Origin: Streptomyces sp. NBS 14/10
GTDB taxonomy: Bacteria; Actinomycetota; Actinomycetes; Streptomycetales; Streptomycetaceae
Reading direction: 5' to 3'
DNA length: 64,000 nt
Assembly: GCF_002224125.1 (NCBI RefSeq)
Contig: NZ_NCSM01000012.1
Span: 146,659-210,658 of the forward strand
The notes under the pieces were generated by a model. The model was not told where the DNA came from. It ran no database searches and saw only the letters and a program-made list of their open reading frames with translations. The position numbers and the translations under genes were made by a program. How positions within the stretch are numbered: position 1 is the first letter of the stretch; every line of letters begins with the position of its first letter. Positions 55,117 to 63,666 of the stretch are shown here, one piece after another.

Positions 55117-56278
55117 ATGGGTCGCCGGGCAGGACGATCCCGGGGGCCGTATCGGTCCGTTCGATGAGGATCATCGCCGCGTCGTCGGTCAGATGCCCGT
55201 CGGCGTGCCGGACCAGCGCCTGGCGCAGCCGGTCCAGGTACTCCTCCGGGGTGGCGCCGTCCAGTATCTCCAGGGTCTCCGGAAGCGGGAAGAACTCGTG
55301 GGAGCGGTTGCGCGCCTCCAGCACCCCGTCGGTGTGCAGCAGCAGCCGCTCGCCCGCGGTGAACGGGTAGCTCTCGGTGGCGATGGGCGGGCCGGTGAGG
55401 AACTCCTCCAGGCCGAGCGGGGGCAGCGGGCGGGTGGGGTCGAGAGTCCGTACGCAGCCGCCCTGGACGATCAGCGGCGGCGGATGGCCGCGGTTGATCA
55501 GCTGGATCGTCGCATCGTCCGGCACCTGCGCCAGCAGTACGGTGACGAACTGTTCGGCCTGCTCCTCCCAGTGCCGCGGATCGGCCGTCCGGTCAAGCAG
55601 CGCGTACTCCCGCTGCAGCGCGGCCGCGCAGCGGTGCATGACCTCGGCCAGGTCGCGTTCGTAGTGCACCGCCTCGCGGAAGGCGCCCAGCACCGCGGCG
55701 GCCGACCGCACGGCCGCCAGCCCTTTGCCCCGTACGTCCCCGACGATCAGTCGCACCCCGAACCGGGTGGTCATCGCCTCGTAGAGATCGCCGCCGATCT
55801 GCGCGCCCCGCTCGGCCGCCAGATACACGCTGGCGGCCATCACCATGCCCATCCGGGTGGGCAGCGGCCGCAGCACCACGTTCTGCGAGACCTCGGCGAT
55901 CCGCCGCACCTGCGTCAGCTCACGCGTTCTGCGGACCCGTACGGCGCTGCTCACCACGCTCGCGATCGCCACCAGCAGCAGCGCGGCCATGTTCGCGTAC
56001 ACCTGCTGGGTGCCCCAGGCGTGGTTGACCGTCGCGGTGGTCGAGCTCACCAGCAGGGCAAGACTGGCCACGGCGCTGGTGCCCAGCGGCCCCATGGTCA
56101 CCGCGGCCAGTGCCGGGGCCGGGGACAGCAAGGGGCCCGTGTACACCGTGTGCACCGGTGACAACTCGATCGTCACCACGGCCACCAGGGCCACGAAGGG
56201 CAGGCACCGGGCAATCACGAAGAGCTTACGGTTGTGGCCGTTGGCTCCTCGGTCCGCTGAAGAGCGGAGGAATCGCAT
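55115..56278 (-). CDS. Membrane PP2C/SpoIIE-type serine phosphatase
   Basis: The 387-residue protein has about three or four N-terminal transmembrane helices (FVALVAVVTIELS, then LAAVTMGPLGTSAVASLALLV and MAALLLVAIASVVSSAV). A cytoplasmic PP2C domain (AQIGGDLYEAMTTRFGVRLI, VGDVRGKGLAAV, LLLHTDGVLEARN, DGHLTDDAAMILIER) follows. It probably acts on an anti-anti-sigma factor in a partner-switching pathway. No kinase or sigma partner is adjacent. It converges with the glycosidase operon and is divergent from the DNA glycosylase gene. Confidence 0.9.
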   Translation of the reverse strand: MRFLRSSADRGANGHNRKLFVIARCLPFVALVAVVTIELSPVHTVYTGPLLSPAPALAAVTMGPLGTSAVASLALLVSSTTATVNHAWGTQQVYANMAALLLVAIASVVSSAVRVRRTRELTQVRRIAEVSQNVVLRPLPTRMGMVMAASVYLAAERGAQIGGDLYEAMTTRFGVRLIVGDVRGKGLAAVRSAAAVLGAFREAVHYERDLAEVMHRCAAALQREYALLDRTADPRHWEEQAEQFVTVLLAQVPDDATIQLINRGHPPPLIVQGGCVRTLDPTRPLPPLGLEEFLTGPPIATESYPFTAGERLLLHTDGVLEARNRSHEFFPLPETLEILDGATPEEYLDRLRQALVRHADGHLTDDAAMILIERTDTAPGIVLPGDP

Positions 56279-56428
56279 AACCGGCTACTTTAATCGGATT
56301 ACGTCACGTTTATGCGTTAACGGGCGGTAAAAGCAGTGAAGCATGGGAGGCGGGTGGTGTGCGGCGGCCCCGTGTCATGTCCTGCGTCTTGAGGGGTGGG
56401 GTCGGCCATTCGGGCGTAATGTAGCGCT

Positions 56429-57217
56429 ATGCCTGAACTGCCGGATGTAGAGGGTTTTCGGCGGGTTTTGGCCTCCTGTGCGGAGGGCCGCCGGGTGGAG
56501 GGCGTCGAGGTGGGCGACGCCGGGGTGCTTCGTGGGGTGACATCTCAGCGGCTGCGGCGGGAGCTGACCGGCCGCCGCTTCGACGCACCGGAGCGGCATG
56601 GCAAATGGCTGATCGCCCGCACCGACGGTCCCACCGTACTCCTGCACTTCGGGATGACCGGAGATCTGACGTGCCATGCGCACGACGACCCGCCCCATCC
56701 GCACGACCGCGTCACCATCGTCCTCGACGACGGCCATGACCTCCGCTACCGGGACCAGCGCAAGCTGCGCGGCCTGTGGCTGGCCGCCACCGACGCCGAC
56801 CTCGACCGGATCCTGGGCGACCAGGGCCCGGACGCGCTGTCCGTGAGCCGGGCCGAACTCGACAAACGGCTGGCGGGGCGGCACGGACGGGTCAAAGCGA
56901 CCCTCACCGACCAGTCCGTCGTCGCCGGGCTCGGCAATCTCCTCGGCGACGAGATCCTGTGGCGCGCCGGCATCAACCCGGCGCGGCGGACCGACGAGCT
57001 GACCCCCGAGGAACGCGCCCGGCTGGAGCGCGCGATGCGCGGTGTGCTGCTCACCTCGGTCCAGGCCGGGCACGTGCCCACCAGCCCCTCCTGGCTCACC
57101 GGCCGCCGAGACGACCCCGACCCGCACTGCCCACGGTGCGGCAGCCCGCTGCGGCGCAGCCGGATGGCCGGGCGGACCACCGCCTGGTGCCCCCACTGCC
57201 AGCCGGGCGGGACATGA
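56429..57217 (+). CDS. Formamidopyrimidine-DNA glycosylase family protein (Fpg/Nei)
   Basis: The 262-residue base-excision repair enzyme starts MPELPDVEGF, so after Met removal the catalytic Pro and Glu are in place. The helix-two-turn-helix is VVAGLGNLLGDEILWRAGINP-like (split VVAGLGNLLGDE and ILWRAGINP), and the C-terminal zinc finger is CPRCGSPL to CPHC. It removes oxidised bases and cleaves the strand. The Asp after the PELP motif, where Val-Glu often follows Glu in Fpg, and the sequence divergence mean Fpg versus Nei specificity is not decided. Its stop lies in a 14-bp tandem repeat. Confidence 0.9.
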   Translation: MPELPDVEGFRRVLASCAEGRRVEGVEVGDAGVLRGVTSQRLRRELTGRRFDAPERHGKWLIARTDGPTVLLHFGMTGDLTCHAHDDPPHPHDRVTIVLDDGHDLRYRDQRKLRGLWLAATDADLDRILGDQGPDALSVSRAELDKRLAGRHGRVKATLTDQSVVAGLGNLLGDEILWRAGINPARRTDELTPEERARLERAMRGVLLTSVQAGHVPTSPSWLTGRRDDPDPHCPRCGSPLRRSRMAGRTTAWCPHCQPGGT

Positions 57218-57250
57218 CGGGCGGGTCATGACGGGCGGGTCATGACGGGC
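57213..57250. repeat. 14-bp tandem repeat (2.7 copies) across a stop codon
   Basis: CATGACGGGCGGGT is repeated exactly at 57213-57226 and 57227-57240, with a third partial copy to 57250. The glycosylase stop codon (57215-57217) is in the first copy. Confidence 0.9.
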
Positions 57251-57274
57251 CCGGCCGGCAGTGCGGGTACGGGA

Positions 57275-59137
57275 TCAGCGCCGGAACACCGGACCCGGCT
57301 CCGCCACCGCGGGAAACGCCTCCTCCAGGTCGAACCCGGACGCGGGCGTACCGCGCAGCGCCTCCCGCGTATAGGTGCTCCAGACCTTCTCGGGGACCTC
57401 CGTCCCGGTGTCCTTCAGCCGGATCTGCTTCCGGCTCTTCGCGCCCTCCCCGAAGAAGGCGACCGTCGTGACCAGGTCGGGGGTGTAGCCGACGTACCAG
57501 GACGCCTTCTTGTCGTCGGAGGTGCCGGAGATGCCCGCGGCGGGCCGGGCGAGGGAGCGCGCCGCCCGTGGTCCCTCGTCGTTCTTCACGAGGCCGGCGG
57601 TGAGGAAGTCGGCGGTCGCGCGGGTGACCGCCTGGTCGCCGACGGCTCCCGGCGGCCCGGCCGTCTCGTCACCGCGCCGCGCGGACTTCACGACGGTCGG
57701 TGTGACGCGCTTGCCGTGGCTGTCGATCGTGGCGTAAACACCGGCCATCCGCAGCGGACTCGCGCCCGCCAGGCCCAGCGTGACCGTCGTCGGGTCGGTG
57801 AGGCCGGTGGTGTCCGGGGGCAGGCCGAGGGCCACCGCGATGTCCTTCACTTCCGTCCGGCCGCCCTTTCGCCCCTGCTTGTTCTCCAGTGCGGTGGCGG
57901 TCACCAGCGGCAGAAAGACGGGCCCCACCTGGTAGTCGGCGCGGGTGGCGTTGCTGAGGTAGTGCTTGGTGTAGTCCCGGCCGCTGTACAGCGCCAGCAC
58001 CCGGCCGCTCCCGGGGTCCACCGAGGCCGCCGCGCCCTGGGTGTCCGCGTCGCGCAGCGCCGGTTTCATCGCGCGCTCCAGGGCCCGCTGCTTGTCAGGG
58101 TCGATGTTGAGGGTGATCGTCCAGCCGCCCGCGGCCAGCTCCTGGTCGCTGACTCCGGCCGCGATGAGTTCGTTCCGTGCCGCGTCCACCAGATATCCGG
58201 CCTGTCCGCCCAGGCCCTGGGCGGGCTGCGGGGCGACCGGCACCGGGAAGCGCAGGGCCTGCCGCTCGCCCGCGTCCAGCCAGCCCATGTCGACCATGTT
58301 GTCCAGGACGTAGTTCCAGCGCCGGGTCACCAGCCGCTGCGCCGTGGGGGTCGCGACCGCCCAGTCGTACTGGCTGGGGGCCTGCACCAGCGCCGCGAGA
58401 TAGGCGCCCTCGGCGACCGTCAGTTTCTCGACGTCCTTGTCGTAGTACGCCCGGGCCGCGGCCTGGACGCCATAGGCGACCCGGCCGAAGTAGCTGGTGT
58501 TCAGATAGCCCGCGAGGATGTCGTCCTTGGAGTTCCGCTGGTCCACCTTGAGGGAGATGATCAGCTCCTTCACCTTGCGGGTGACGGTCTGCTCCTGGCT
58601 GAGGTAGTAGTTCTTGACGTACTGCTGGGTGATCGTCGAGCCGCCCTGGGTGCCCTTCCCGGTCACGGTGTTGACCAGGCCCCGCACGACGCCGACCGGG
58701 TCGATGCCCGGGTCGTCGTAGAAGGTCTTGTTCTCGGCCGCGACAAACGCGTGCTGCACGGCTTTCGGCACCCTGCTCAAGGGGACCGACTCGCGGTTGA
58801 TGTCGCCCGTGCGGGCCAGCACCGTTCCGTCGCTGTACTTGTAGACGTTGGCCTCGGCCTTCGCCAGGGCGTTGGCCTTGGGGATGTCGATGAGGTAGTA
58901 GAGGAGCGCGAAGGCCCCGACCAGCAGCGCGCACAGCGCGATGAAGTAGGCCAGGAGCCTGCGCCAGGTGAAGAAGCGCCGCAGACCGGTCCGCTTGACC
59001 CCGCCCTTCCCTCGCAGCCCCTTTCCCCGTATCCCCCGTTTCGCTCTCCTTCTGGTGCGGACCCCGGGCGTCTCCTCGTGGGCCGTCGCGCTGTCCGGCT
59101 CGCGCCGAGTGCGTAACGCCATACGCGGACCTGTCAT
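57275..59137 (-). CDS. Class A penicillin-binding protein with degenerate transpeptidase domain
   Basis: The 620-residue protein has a basic cytoplasmic tail, one transmembrane helix (about 61-82) and a GT51 glycosyltransferase domain (about 95-270). The catalytic Glu is at 135 (ENKTFYDD), with GGSTITQQ at 166-173 and YLNTSYFGRVAYGVQAAA. The transpeptidase-like domain follows, but the SxxK motif is replaced by Pro406...Leu409 (GPVFLPLV) and the KTG(T) motif by Ile-Ser-Gly-Thr (536-539). It is therefore probably a glycan polymerase with a non-catalytic or regulatory C-terminal domain. ATG 59137 is preceded by GGAGG. Confidence 0.88.
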   Translation of the reverse strand: MTGPRMALRTRREPDSATAHEETPGVRTRRRAKRGIRGKGLRGKGGVKRTGLRRFFTWRRLLAYFIALCALLVGAFALLYYLIDIPKANALAKAEANVYKYSDGTVLARTGDINRESVPLSRVPKAVQHAFVAAENKTFYDDPGIDPVGVVRGLVNTVTGKGTQGGSTITQQYVKNYYLSQEQTVTRKVKELIISLKVDQRNSKDDILAGYLNTSYFGRVAYGVQAAARAYYDKDVEKLTVAEGAYLAALVQAPSQYDWAVATPTAQRLVTRRWNYVLDNMVDMGWLDAGERQALRFPVPVAPQPAQGLGGQAGYLVDAARNELIAAGVSDQELAAGGWTITLNIDPDKQRALERAMKPALRDADTQGAAASVDPGSGRVLALYSGRDYTKHYLSNATRADYQVGPVFLPLVTATALENKQGRKGGRTEVKDIAVALGLPPDTTGLTDPTTVTLGLAGASPLRMAGVYATIDSHGKRVTPTVVKSARRGDETAGPPGAVGDQAVTRATADFLTAGLVKNDEGPRAARSLARPAAGISGTSDDKKASWYVGYTPDLVTTVAFFGEGAKSRKQIRLKDTGTEVPEKVWSTYTREALRGTPASGFDLEEAFPAVAEPGPVFRR

Positions 59138-59264
59138 ACCGGGAGCACCTCCGTCGAGCCCCGCGAGATATTCGCGGGCGGTGCCATCCTCGACAGCGAA
59201 GATCTTCAAAACCGCAAAGCCCGGTATCGGCCCCGGCTCGGCCGGGCCTCGAATACCGCTCGGC

Positions 59265-59321
59265 GGTGTATCAGTCGTGTATCGGTGCGTGTATTGGTGC
59301 CTGTAGCGGTGTCTGTATCGG
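59265..59321. repeat. 12-bp tandem repeat (4.7 copies) spanning the sensor kinase stop
   Basis: Units at 59310-59321, 59298-59309, 59286-59297 and 59274-59285, with a partial copy at 59265-59273, encode the Pro-Ile/Leu-Gln/His-Ala/Thr C-terminal tail and run into the stop codon (59271-59273). Confidence 0.85.
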
Positions 59322-60581
59322 CGCCGCTTCAGGCCCCGCGGGGAGGCGCAGCGTGGCCACCGCCCCGCCGTCCGGTGCGTTTCGGAATGCCAGCTCGGCG
59401 CCGATGACCTCCGCCTGGCCCAGCGCGATGGTCAGCCCCAGGCCGTGGCCCCGGCCGCGCTCCCGCGCCCCGGTACGGAACCGCTGCGGACCGTCCCGCA
59501 GCAGGTCGTCCGGGTAGCCGGGGCCGTGGTCGCGTACGGTCACGGTCCTGCGGTCCGGGTCCACCGTCACCTCGACCGGGGCGCGGCCGTGCCGATGGGC
59601 GTTGACGACCAGATTGGCCACGATCCGCTCCATCCGCCGCGGGTCCGTCCACACCGTCGGCCCGTCCCCGGCGCCATCCTCCGTACCTTGAGCGGTCGCT
59701 TCCCGGCCGCTGCGCAGCCGTACGTCCAGGGCGGTGCGGGCGACGGCCTCGGTCACCAGGAGCCCGAGGGGACAGGGCGACAGATCGGCCCGCTCCGCGC
59801 CGGCGTCCAGCCGGGAGATCTCCAGCAGGTCCTCGACCAGCGTGCTCAGCACCCGTACCCGGTCCCGTACATACCCGGCGGCCTCGCCCGGCGGCAGCAG
59901 TTCGGCGGCGGTCACCAGACCCATCAGCGGAGTGCGCAGCTCATGCGCCACATCGGCGGTGAACCGCTGCTCGCGGAGCAGCCGTTCCTGGAGTGCGGCC
60001 GCCATCGAGTCCACGGCCCCGGAGATCTCGGCGATCTCGTCGTGCGGGCGGGCACGGGCCGAGATACGGGCGTCCAGGTCACCGGCGGCGATCCGGCGCG
60101 CGGTCGCCGCCGCGGCGCGCAGCCGCCGGCTCATCCGCCCGGCGGTCACCACGCCGAGCGGCAGCACCACGGCGGTGGCGATCAGACCGGCCAGCACGAT
60201 GTTGGTGTCGAGCGCGCTGATGTCCCGCATCGAGGTTTCCAGGTCCACGCGGACCGACAGGACCTGGCCGTCGGCGGGTCTGGCGGCCCACATCGCGGGC
60301 CCACCGGGCCCGGTGGTGAACTCGGTGCCCCGGTGCCCCTTGCGCACCAGGGAGCGCAGCCCGCCGGGGAGCCCGGGCGCGTCCAGCGCGGCCCCGGAGC
60401 CCTCGACCTCGCCGGTACGGGCGTAGCTGACGGCGGCCCGCTCCAGCGTGGTGCGGGCGGTGTCCCGCGCCTGCGACAGCTCACGCTCCTGTGAGGCGCG
60501 GTGCACCAGTACGCCGACCGCCGCGGCGACCGCACAGGCGGCCGCCGCCACCAGAGCGGCTATCCGCCATCTCAGCGCCAT
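59271..60581 (-). CDS. Sensor histidine kinase (CseC-like)
   Basis: The 436-residue kinase has two transmembrane helices (about 8-28 and 133-157) around a short extracytoplasmic sensor and a HAMP domain. A HisKA domain with DVAHELRTPLMG and an ATPase with ANLVVNAHRHG, VRDHGPGYPDDLL and GHGLGLTIALGQ follow. It starts two bases after the response regulator stop. The lipoprotein-regulator-kinase order matches cseA-cseB-cseC of Streptomyces, which senses envelope damage. A Pro/His repeat tail at the C-terminus is encoded by a 12-bp tandem repeat and is probably dispensable. Confidence 0.9.
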   Translation of the reverse strand: MALRWRIAALVAAAACAVAAAVGVLVHRASQERELSQARDTARTTLERAAVSYARTGEVEGSGAALDAPGLPGGLRSLVRKGHRGTEFTTGPGGPAMWAARPADGQVLSVRVDLETSMRDISALDTNIVLAGLIATAVVLPLGVVTAGRMSRRLRAAAATARRIAAGDLDARISARARPHDEIAEISGAVDSMAAALQERLLREQRFTADVAHELRTPLMGLVTAAELLPPGEAAGYVRDRVRVLSTLVEDLLEISRLDAGAERADLSPCPLGLLVTEAVARTALDVRLRSGREATAQGTEDGAGDGPTVWTDPRRMERIVANLVVNAHRHGRAPVEVTVDPDRRTVTVRDHGPGYPDDLLRDGPQRFRTGARERGRGHGLGLTIALGQAEVIGAELAFRNAPDGGAVATLRLPAGPEAAPIQTPLQAPIHAPIHD

Positions 60582-60583
60582 CG

Positions 60584-61375
60584 TCAGCGCCGCAGCTTGT
60601 AGCCGAAGCCGCGGACCGTCTCGATCCGTTCCGCGCCTATCTTCGCCCGCAGCCGCTGGACATGGAGGTCGACCACGCGGGTGTCCCCGTGCCAGGCGTG
60701 GTCCCACACCCGGCTGAGCAGCGTACGGCGCTCCAGTACGACGCCCGGCGAGGCCGCGAACTCCAGCAGCATCCGCAGCTCGGTCGGCGTCAGGGCCAGG
60801 ACCCGGCCCGCGCGGCGCACCTCCATCCCGCGGGGGTCGATGGTCAGATCGCCGAAGGCGAGCGTCGCCGGCTCGTTCTCCTCGGCCGTCTCCCACTCCG
60901 CTCCGCCGGGCGCGCTCCGCTGCACAGGGGCGAAGGAGGCGCGGCGCAGCAGGGAGCGGATACGGGCCACCAGCACCGCGCTCTCACACGGCTTGACCAC
61001 ATAGTCGTCCGCTCCCGCCTCCAGGCCGGAGACCACGTCCAGGGCGTCGCCGCGGGCGGACATCATCAGAATCGGGGCCAGGCTCAGCTCGCGCACCCTG
61101 CGGCACAGCCCGATGCCGTCCAGTTCGGGGAGCATGACGTCCAGCAGCAGCAGGTCGGGCCGGCGCTCGCGGAAGAGTTCCAGACCGGTGAGGCCGTCCC
61201 CCGCGGTGGACACGGTGAAGCCGTACCGCTCCAGGAGCATCCGAACCGTATTGCGGATCACCTCGTCGTCCTCGACGAGGAGAACGTGAGCCTCGGTGGT
61301 GGGGCCGGGCGCGACGGGGCCCGGTACGGCGGGGCCCGGTTCGGCGGCCGCGGGCGGTGGGAAGGCGGAGGTCAT
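60584..61375 (-). CDS. OmpR-family response regulator (CseB-like)
   Basis: The 263-residue regulator has a receiver domain (VLLVEDDEVIRNTV, phosphoacceptor Asp in LLLLDVMLPELDG, Lys in YVVKP). A winged-helix DNA-binding domain (TPTELRMLLEFAASPG, VDLHVQRLRAKIG, ETVRGFGYKLR) follows. ATG 61375 has GAGGAC upstream and overlaps the lipoprotein stop by four bases. It is predicted to activate envelope-stress genes when phosphorylated by the kinase gene that follows. Confidence 0.93.
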   Translation of the reverse strand: MTSAFPPPAAAEPGPAVPGPVAPGPTTEAHVLLVEDDEVIRNTVRMLLERYGFTVSTAGDGLTGLELFRERRPDLLLLDVMLPELDGIGLCRRVRELSLAPILMMSARGDALDVVSGLEAGADDYVVKPCESAVLVARIRSLLRRASFAPVQRSAPGGAEWETAEENEPATLAFGDLTIDPRGMEVRRAGRVLALTPTELRMLLEFAASPGVVLERRTLLSRVWDHAWHGDTRVVDLHVQRLRAKIGAERIETVRGFGYKLRR

Positions 61376-62085
61376 GGCGTCCTCTTCGGCTTGGCACTCT
61401 CGGCCGGCACACCGCCGGGGACGGTCTCCGCGGGATCCCGCGGATCGGGGCCGCCGCGCGGTGTGACGGCGGCCATGACCTCGCCGTTCCAGCGGAAGCG
61501 CACGGTGTACCGGCCGTCGTCGCCGTTCGACGTGATGATCAGGTCGCGGCCGTACGTCTCGCCGGTGACGCCCAGCTGGCCCCAGTAGATCAGCACCGGT
61601 CTGACGGTCCGGCCCGTCGCCCGGTACACCTGGACCAGCGTCCGCTGGAACTTGGGCAGATCGACCGCGGCCACCAGCTCGTCCCGGCCGTCGCCGGTCA
61701 GATCCCGCAGCACCGGCTTGCGCAGCGGGCAGCGGGCGGCCGGACACCCGGCCAGTGACTCCTGGATCACCTTCGGCACATTGGGGTCCTTGTCCAGCAG
61801 CCGCTTGGGGGACAGCCCCGCCAGCCCGTCGGCGGGCGCGGACACGCCCTCGACGGGCAGATAGCGGACGAAGCTGGGGGCGGGCCGCACCTCTTCGGGC
61901 GTGGGCGGCGGCGTGAAGCCGGGCCACAGCGGTACGGCGCTGGTGGGCGGGGACAGCCGGGGCGCGGCGCCGTCGTCCTGGGCACCGGTCCCCGACGCGC
62001 AGCCCGCGATGCCCACGGCCGCGCCGGCGGCGACGAGAGCGGGTAACAGGAGCCGCGCCCGCCGCTGTGAGGGAGAGGAGTGCAT
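61372..62085 (-). CDS. Lipoprotein of the two-component operon (CseA-like)
   Basis: The 237-residue protein has a lipoprotein signal with lipobox GIAGC (Cys near 29). The mature domain resembles FG-GAP/VCBS-like repeats (VLRDLTGDGRDELVAAVDL, then YGRDLIITSNGDDGRYTVRF). In S. coelicolor the lipoprotein CseA dampens the SigE/CseBC response; an analogous role is likely here. It is the first gene of the operon and its stop overlaps the regulator start. Orthology to CseA itself is not certain because sequence similarity was judged by layout, not alignment. Confidence 0.75.
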   Translation of the reverse strand: MHSSPSQRRARLLLPALVAAGAAVGIAGCASGTGAQDDGAAPRLSPPTSAVPLWPGFTPPPTPEEVRPAPSFVRYLPVEGVSAPADGLAGLSPKRLLDKDPNVPKVIQESLAGCPAARCPLRKPVLRDLTGDGRDELVAAVDLPKFQRTLVQVYRATGRTVRPVLIYWGQLGVTGETYGRDLIITSNGDDGRYTVRFRWNGEVMAAVTPRGGPDPRDPAETVPGGVPAESAKPKRTP

Positions 62086-62112
62086 AGGCCGATCACCCTA
62101 CGACACCCTTGT

Positions 62113-62133
62113 GCCGCACGGATGTTGTGCGGC
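62113..62133 (-). terminator. Hairpin between sigma-factor operon and cse-like operon
   Basis: GCCGCAC (62113-62119) and GTGCGGC (62127-62133) form a 7-bp stem with a 7-nt loop, just after the CU044_5270-type gene. It may end the sigma transcript before the lipoprotein gene. Confidence 0.5.
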
Positions 62134-62149
62134 TGCGTCGAAGTGACGC

Positions 62150-63121
62150 TTACGACAACCAGGCCGTGTACGAGAACACATCGCCCGCCTTGAGCCGGTA
62201 CTCGGGGTCGTCGCGGGTGCAGGTCTCCTCCATGTCGAGCACCCTTCCGTCGTCCGGGTCGAGGACGACCATCTGCTGCAGCCCGGCGGTGGTGCGCACG
62301 AACGCCTGCCCCTCCCGGCCCATCCGGTCGGTGACCCGGCCGGCCGGGCGCAGGCCCGCGTCACGGGAGAGCAGGGTGGCCAGGTTCGCGATCTCGCGCG
62401 CGCCGGGAGTCCACACCCGGAGGAAGTCCTGGACCGCGCCCAGCAGTTCGTCCGGGTCGCGGTCCGCGCCCGGGTGCCAGACGGCGAGATAGTCGCGCAG
62501 CGCGGCGGCGCCGGCCGGCGGCGGCTCGAAGTAGCTCTCGTTCGCGCCGTCGATGCCCGGCGGGTAGCTCTCCCGGCGCACCACCTTGCCGTCGTGGACC
62601 GTACGGGGCGGATAGCCGTCGTCGATGACCGGGCGCCCCGGGTGGCGGGGGTCGGTGGCGACCACGAGCAGCGAGCCGCTGCCGTCCGCGTTCCAGCGGG
62701 TCAGCGTCTCCTGGGGGACCGTCACCGCCTCCTTGCCCGACTCCAGGCCCATCGCCCAGTCCTGGACATGGCTGCCGCGCACCGACTTCCCGGGCTCGGC
62801 GGCCGCCGCGGCCCGGGCCCGGCCGGCGATCTCCGCGAGCGACACATCGGCGGCGGAGGCGTGCGGCCGCAGCGCCACCGGGGCGGCCACGGCCGGGGAG
62901 GAGGCCGGGCCCGAGACGGTCAGGGCGATGGCGGCCACCGCCCCCGCCGTCGCCGTGGCCACGCCCATGACGACCCGCCGTACGGTACGGCGGCGCCGGG
63001 CCCCGGACACCAGCTGCCGCAGCCGCCGCTCGCCCTCGAAGTCCAGCGGCCGGTCCCGCCAGCGCTCGGCGTCGGCGGGGACGGGGTCGGCGCCGCGGAG
63101 CAGGTCGAGTTCGTCGGTCAT
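62150..63121 (-). CDS. CU044_5270-family membrane protein paired with ECF sigma factor
   Basis: The 323-residue protein has a short cytoplasmic N-terminus (LDLLRGADPVPADAERWRD), one transmembrane helix (about 48-70) and a long extracytoplasmic domain of about 250 residues. This layout is typical of CU044_5270 proteins, which are often encoded behind ECF sigma factors and are suspected to act as membrane anti-sigma-like partners. The start overlaps the sigma stop by four bases (ATGA), so the two are coupled. Confidence 0.8.
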   Translation of the reverse strand: MTDELDLLRGADPVPADAERWRDRPLDFEGERRLRQLVSGARRRRTVRRVVMGVATATAGAVAAIALTVSGPASSPAVAAPVALRPHASAADVSLAEIAGRARAAAAAEPGKSVRGSHVQDWAMGLESGKEAVTVPQETLTRWNADGSGSLLVVATDPRHPGRPVIDDGYPPRTVHDGKVVRRESYPPGIDGANESYFEPPPAGAAALRDYLAVWHPGADRDPDELLGAVQDFLRVWTPGAREIANLATLLSRDAGLRPAGRVTDRMGREGQAFVRTTAGLQQMVVLDPDDGRVLDMEETCTRDDPEYRLKAGDVFSYTAWLS

Positions 63122-63666
63122 TTCCGTTCATCCTTCGTGCTCGTCCGCGCCGGTACCGGGACGGCCCCGCGCACCGTGTCGATCTGCGCCCGCAGCCGCT
63201 GCCGGGCCCGGTGCAGCCGCATGGCCGCGGCCGACCGGCCGCACCCCAGGACGGTGGCCAGCTCCTCGACGGTCAGCTCCTCCCACGCCGTCAGCTTCAG
63301 CACCTCCTGGTCGGCCTCGGTGAGCCGGTCCAGCGCCTCCAGCACCCAGGAGCCCGGCTGCTCGGCGTCCGGGCTCGGCACGGTGCGCCGATCTCCCGTC
63401 ACCTCGTGATGGCCGAGCTTGGCGAGCAGCCTGCGGTACCGGCCGCGCCCGCGTACGGCGTTGGCCAGGCAGTTGCGCGCCACCCCGTACAGCCAGGGCA
63501 GAGGCGATTCGGGCAGCTCGCGGCGGCGCCGCCAGGCGACGGTGAACGCCTCCGCGACGACTTCCTCGACCTCGCTGGGCCGGCCGTCCAGCCGTCGGGC
63601 CACGAAGCGGCTCACCGCCCAGTAATGCTCACGGTAGGCGGTGTCGAAGGCTTCGTCGGGGCTCAT
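63118..63666 (-). CDS. ECF-family RNA polymerase sigma factor
   Basis: The 182-residue sigma factor has region 2 (YREHYWAVSRFVARRLDG, VEEVVAEAFTVAWRRRRELP, WLYGVARNCLANAVR) and region 4 (LTEADQEVLKLTAWEELTVE, LGCGRSAAAMRLHRARQRL). No C-terminal extension is present. ATG 63666 is used, although its upstream lacks a clear ribosome binding site. That upstream stretch is one arm of a long inverted repeat shared with the divergent ctaD start. It heads the operon with the CU044_5270-type protein. Confidence 0.9.
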   Translation of the reverse strand: MSPDEAFDTAYREHYWAVSRFVARRLDGRPSEVEEVVAEAFTVAWRRRRELPESPLPWLYGVARNCLANAVRGRGRYRRLLAKLGHHEVTGDRRTVPSPDAEQPGSWVLEALDRLTEADQEVLKLTAWEELTVEELATVLGCGRSAAAMRLHRARQRLRAQIDTVRGAVPVPARTSTKDERK

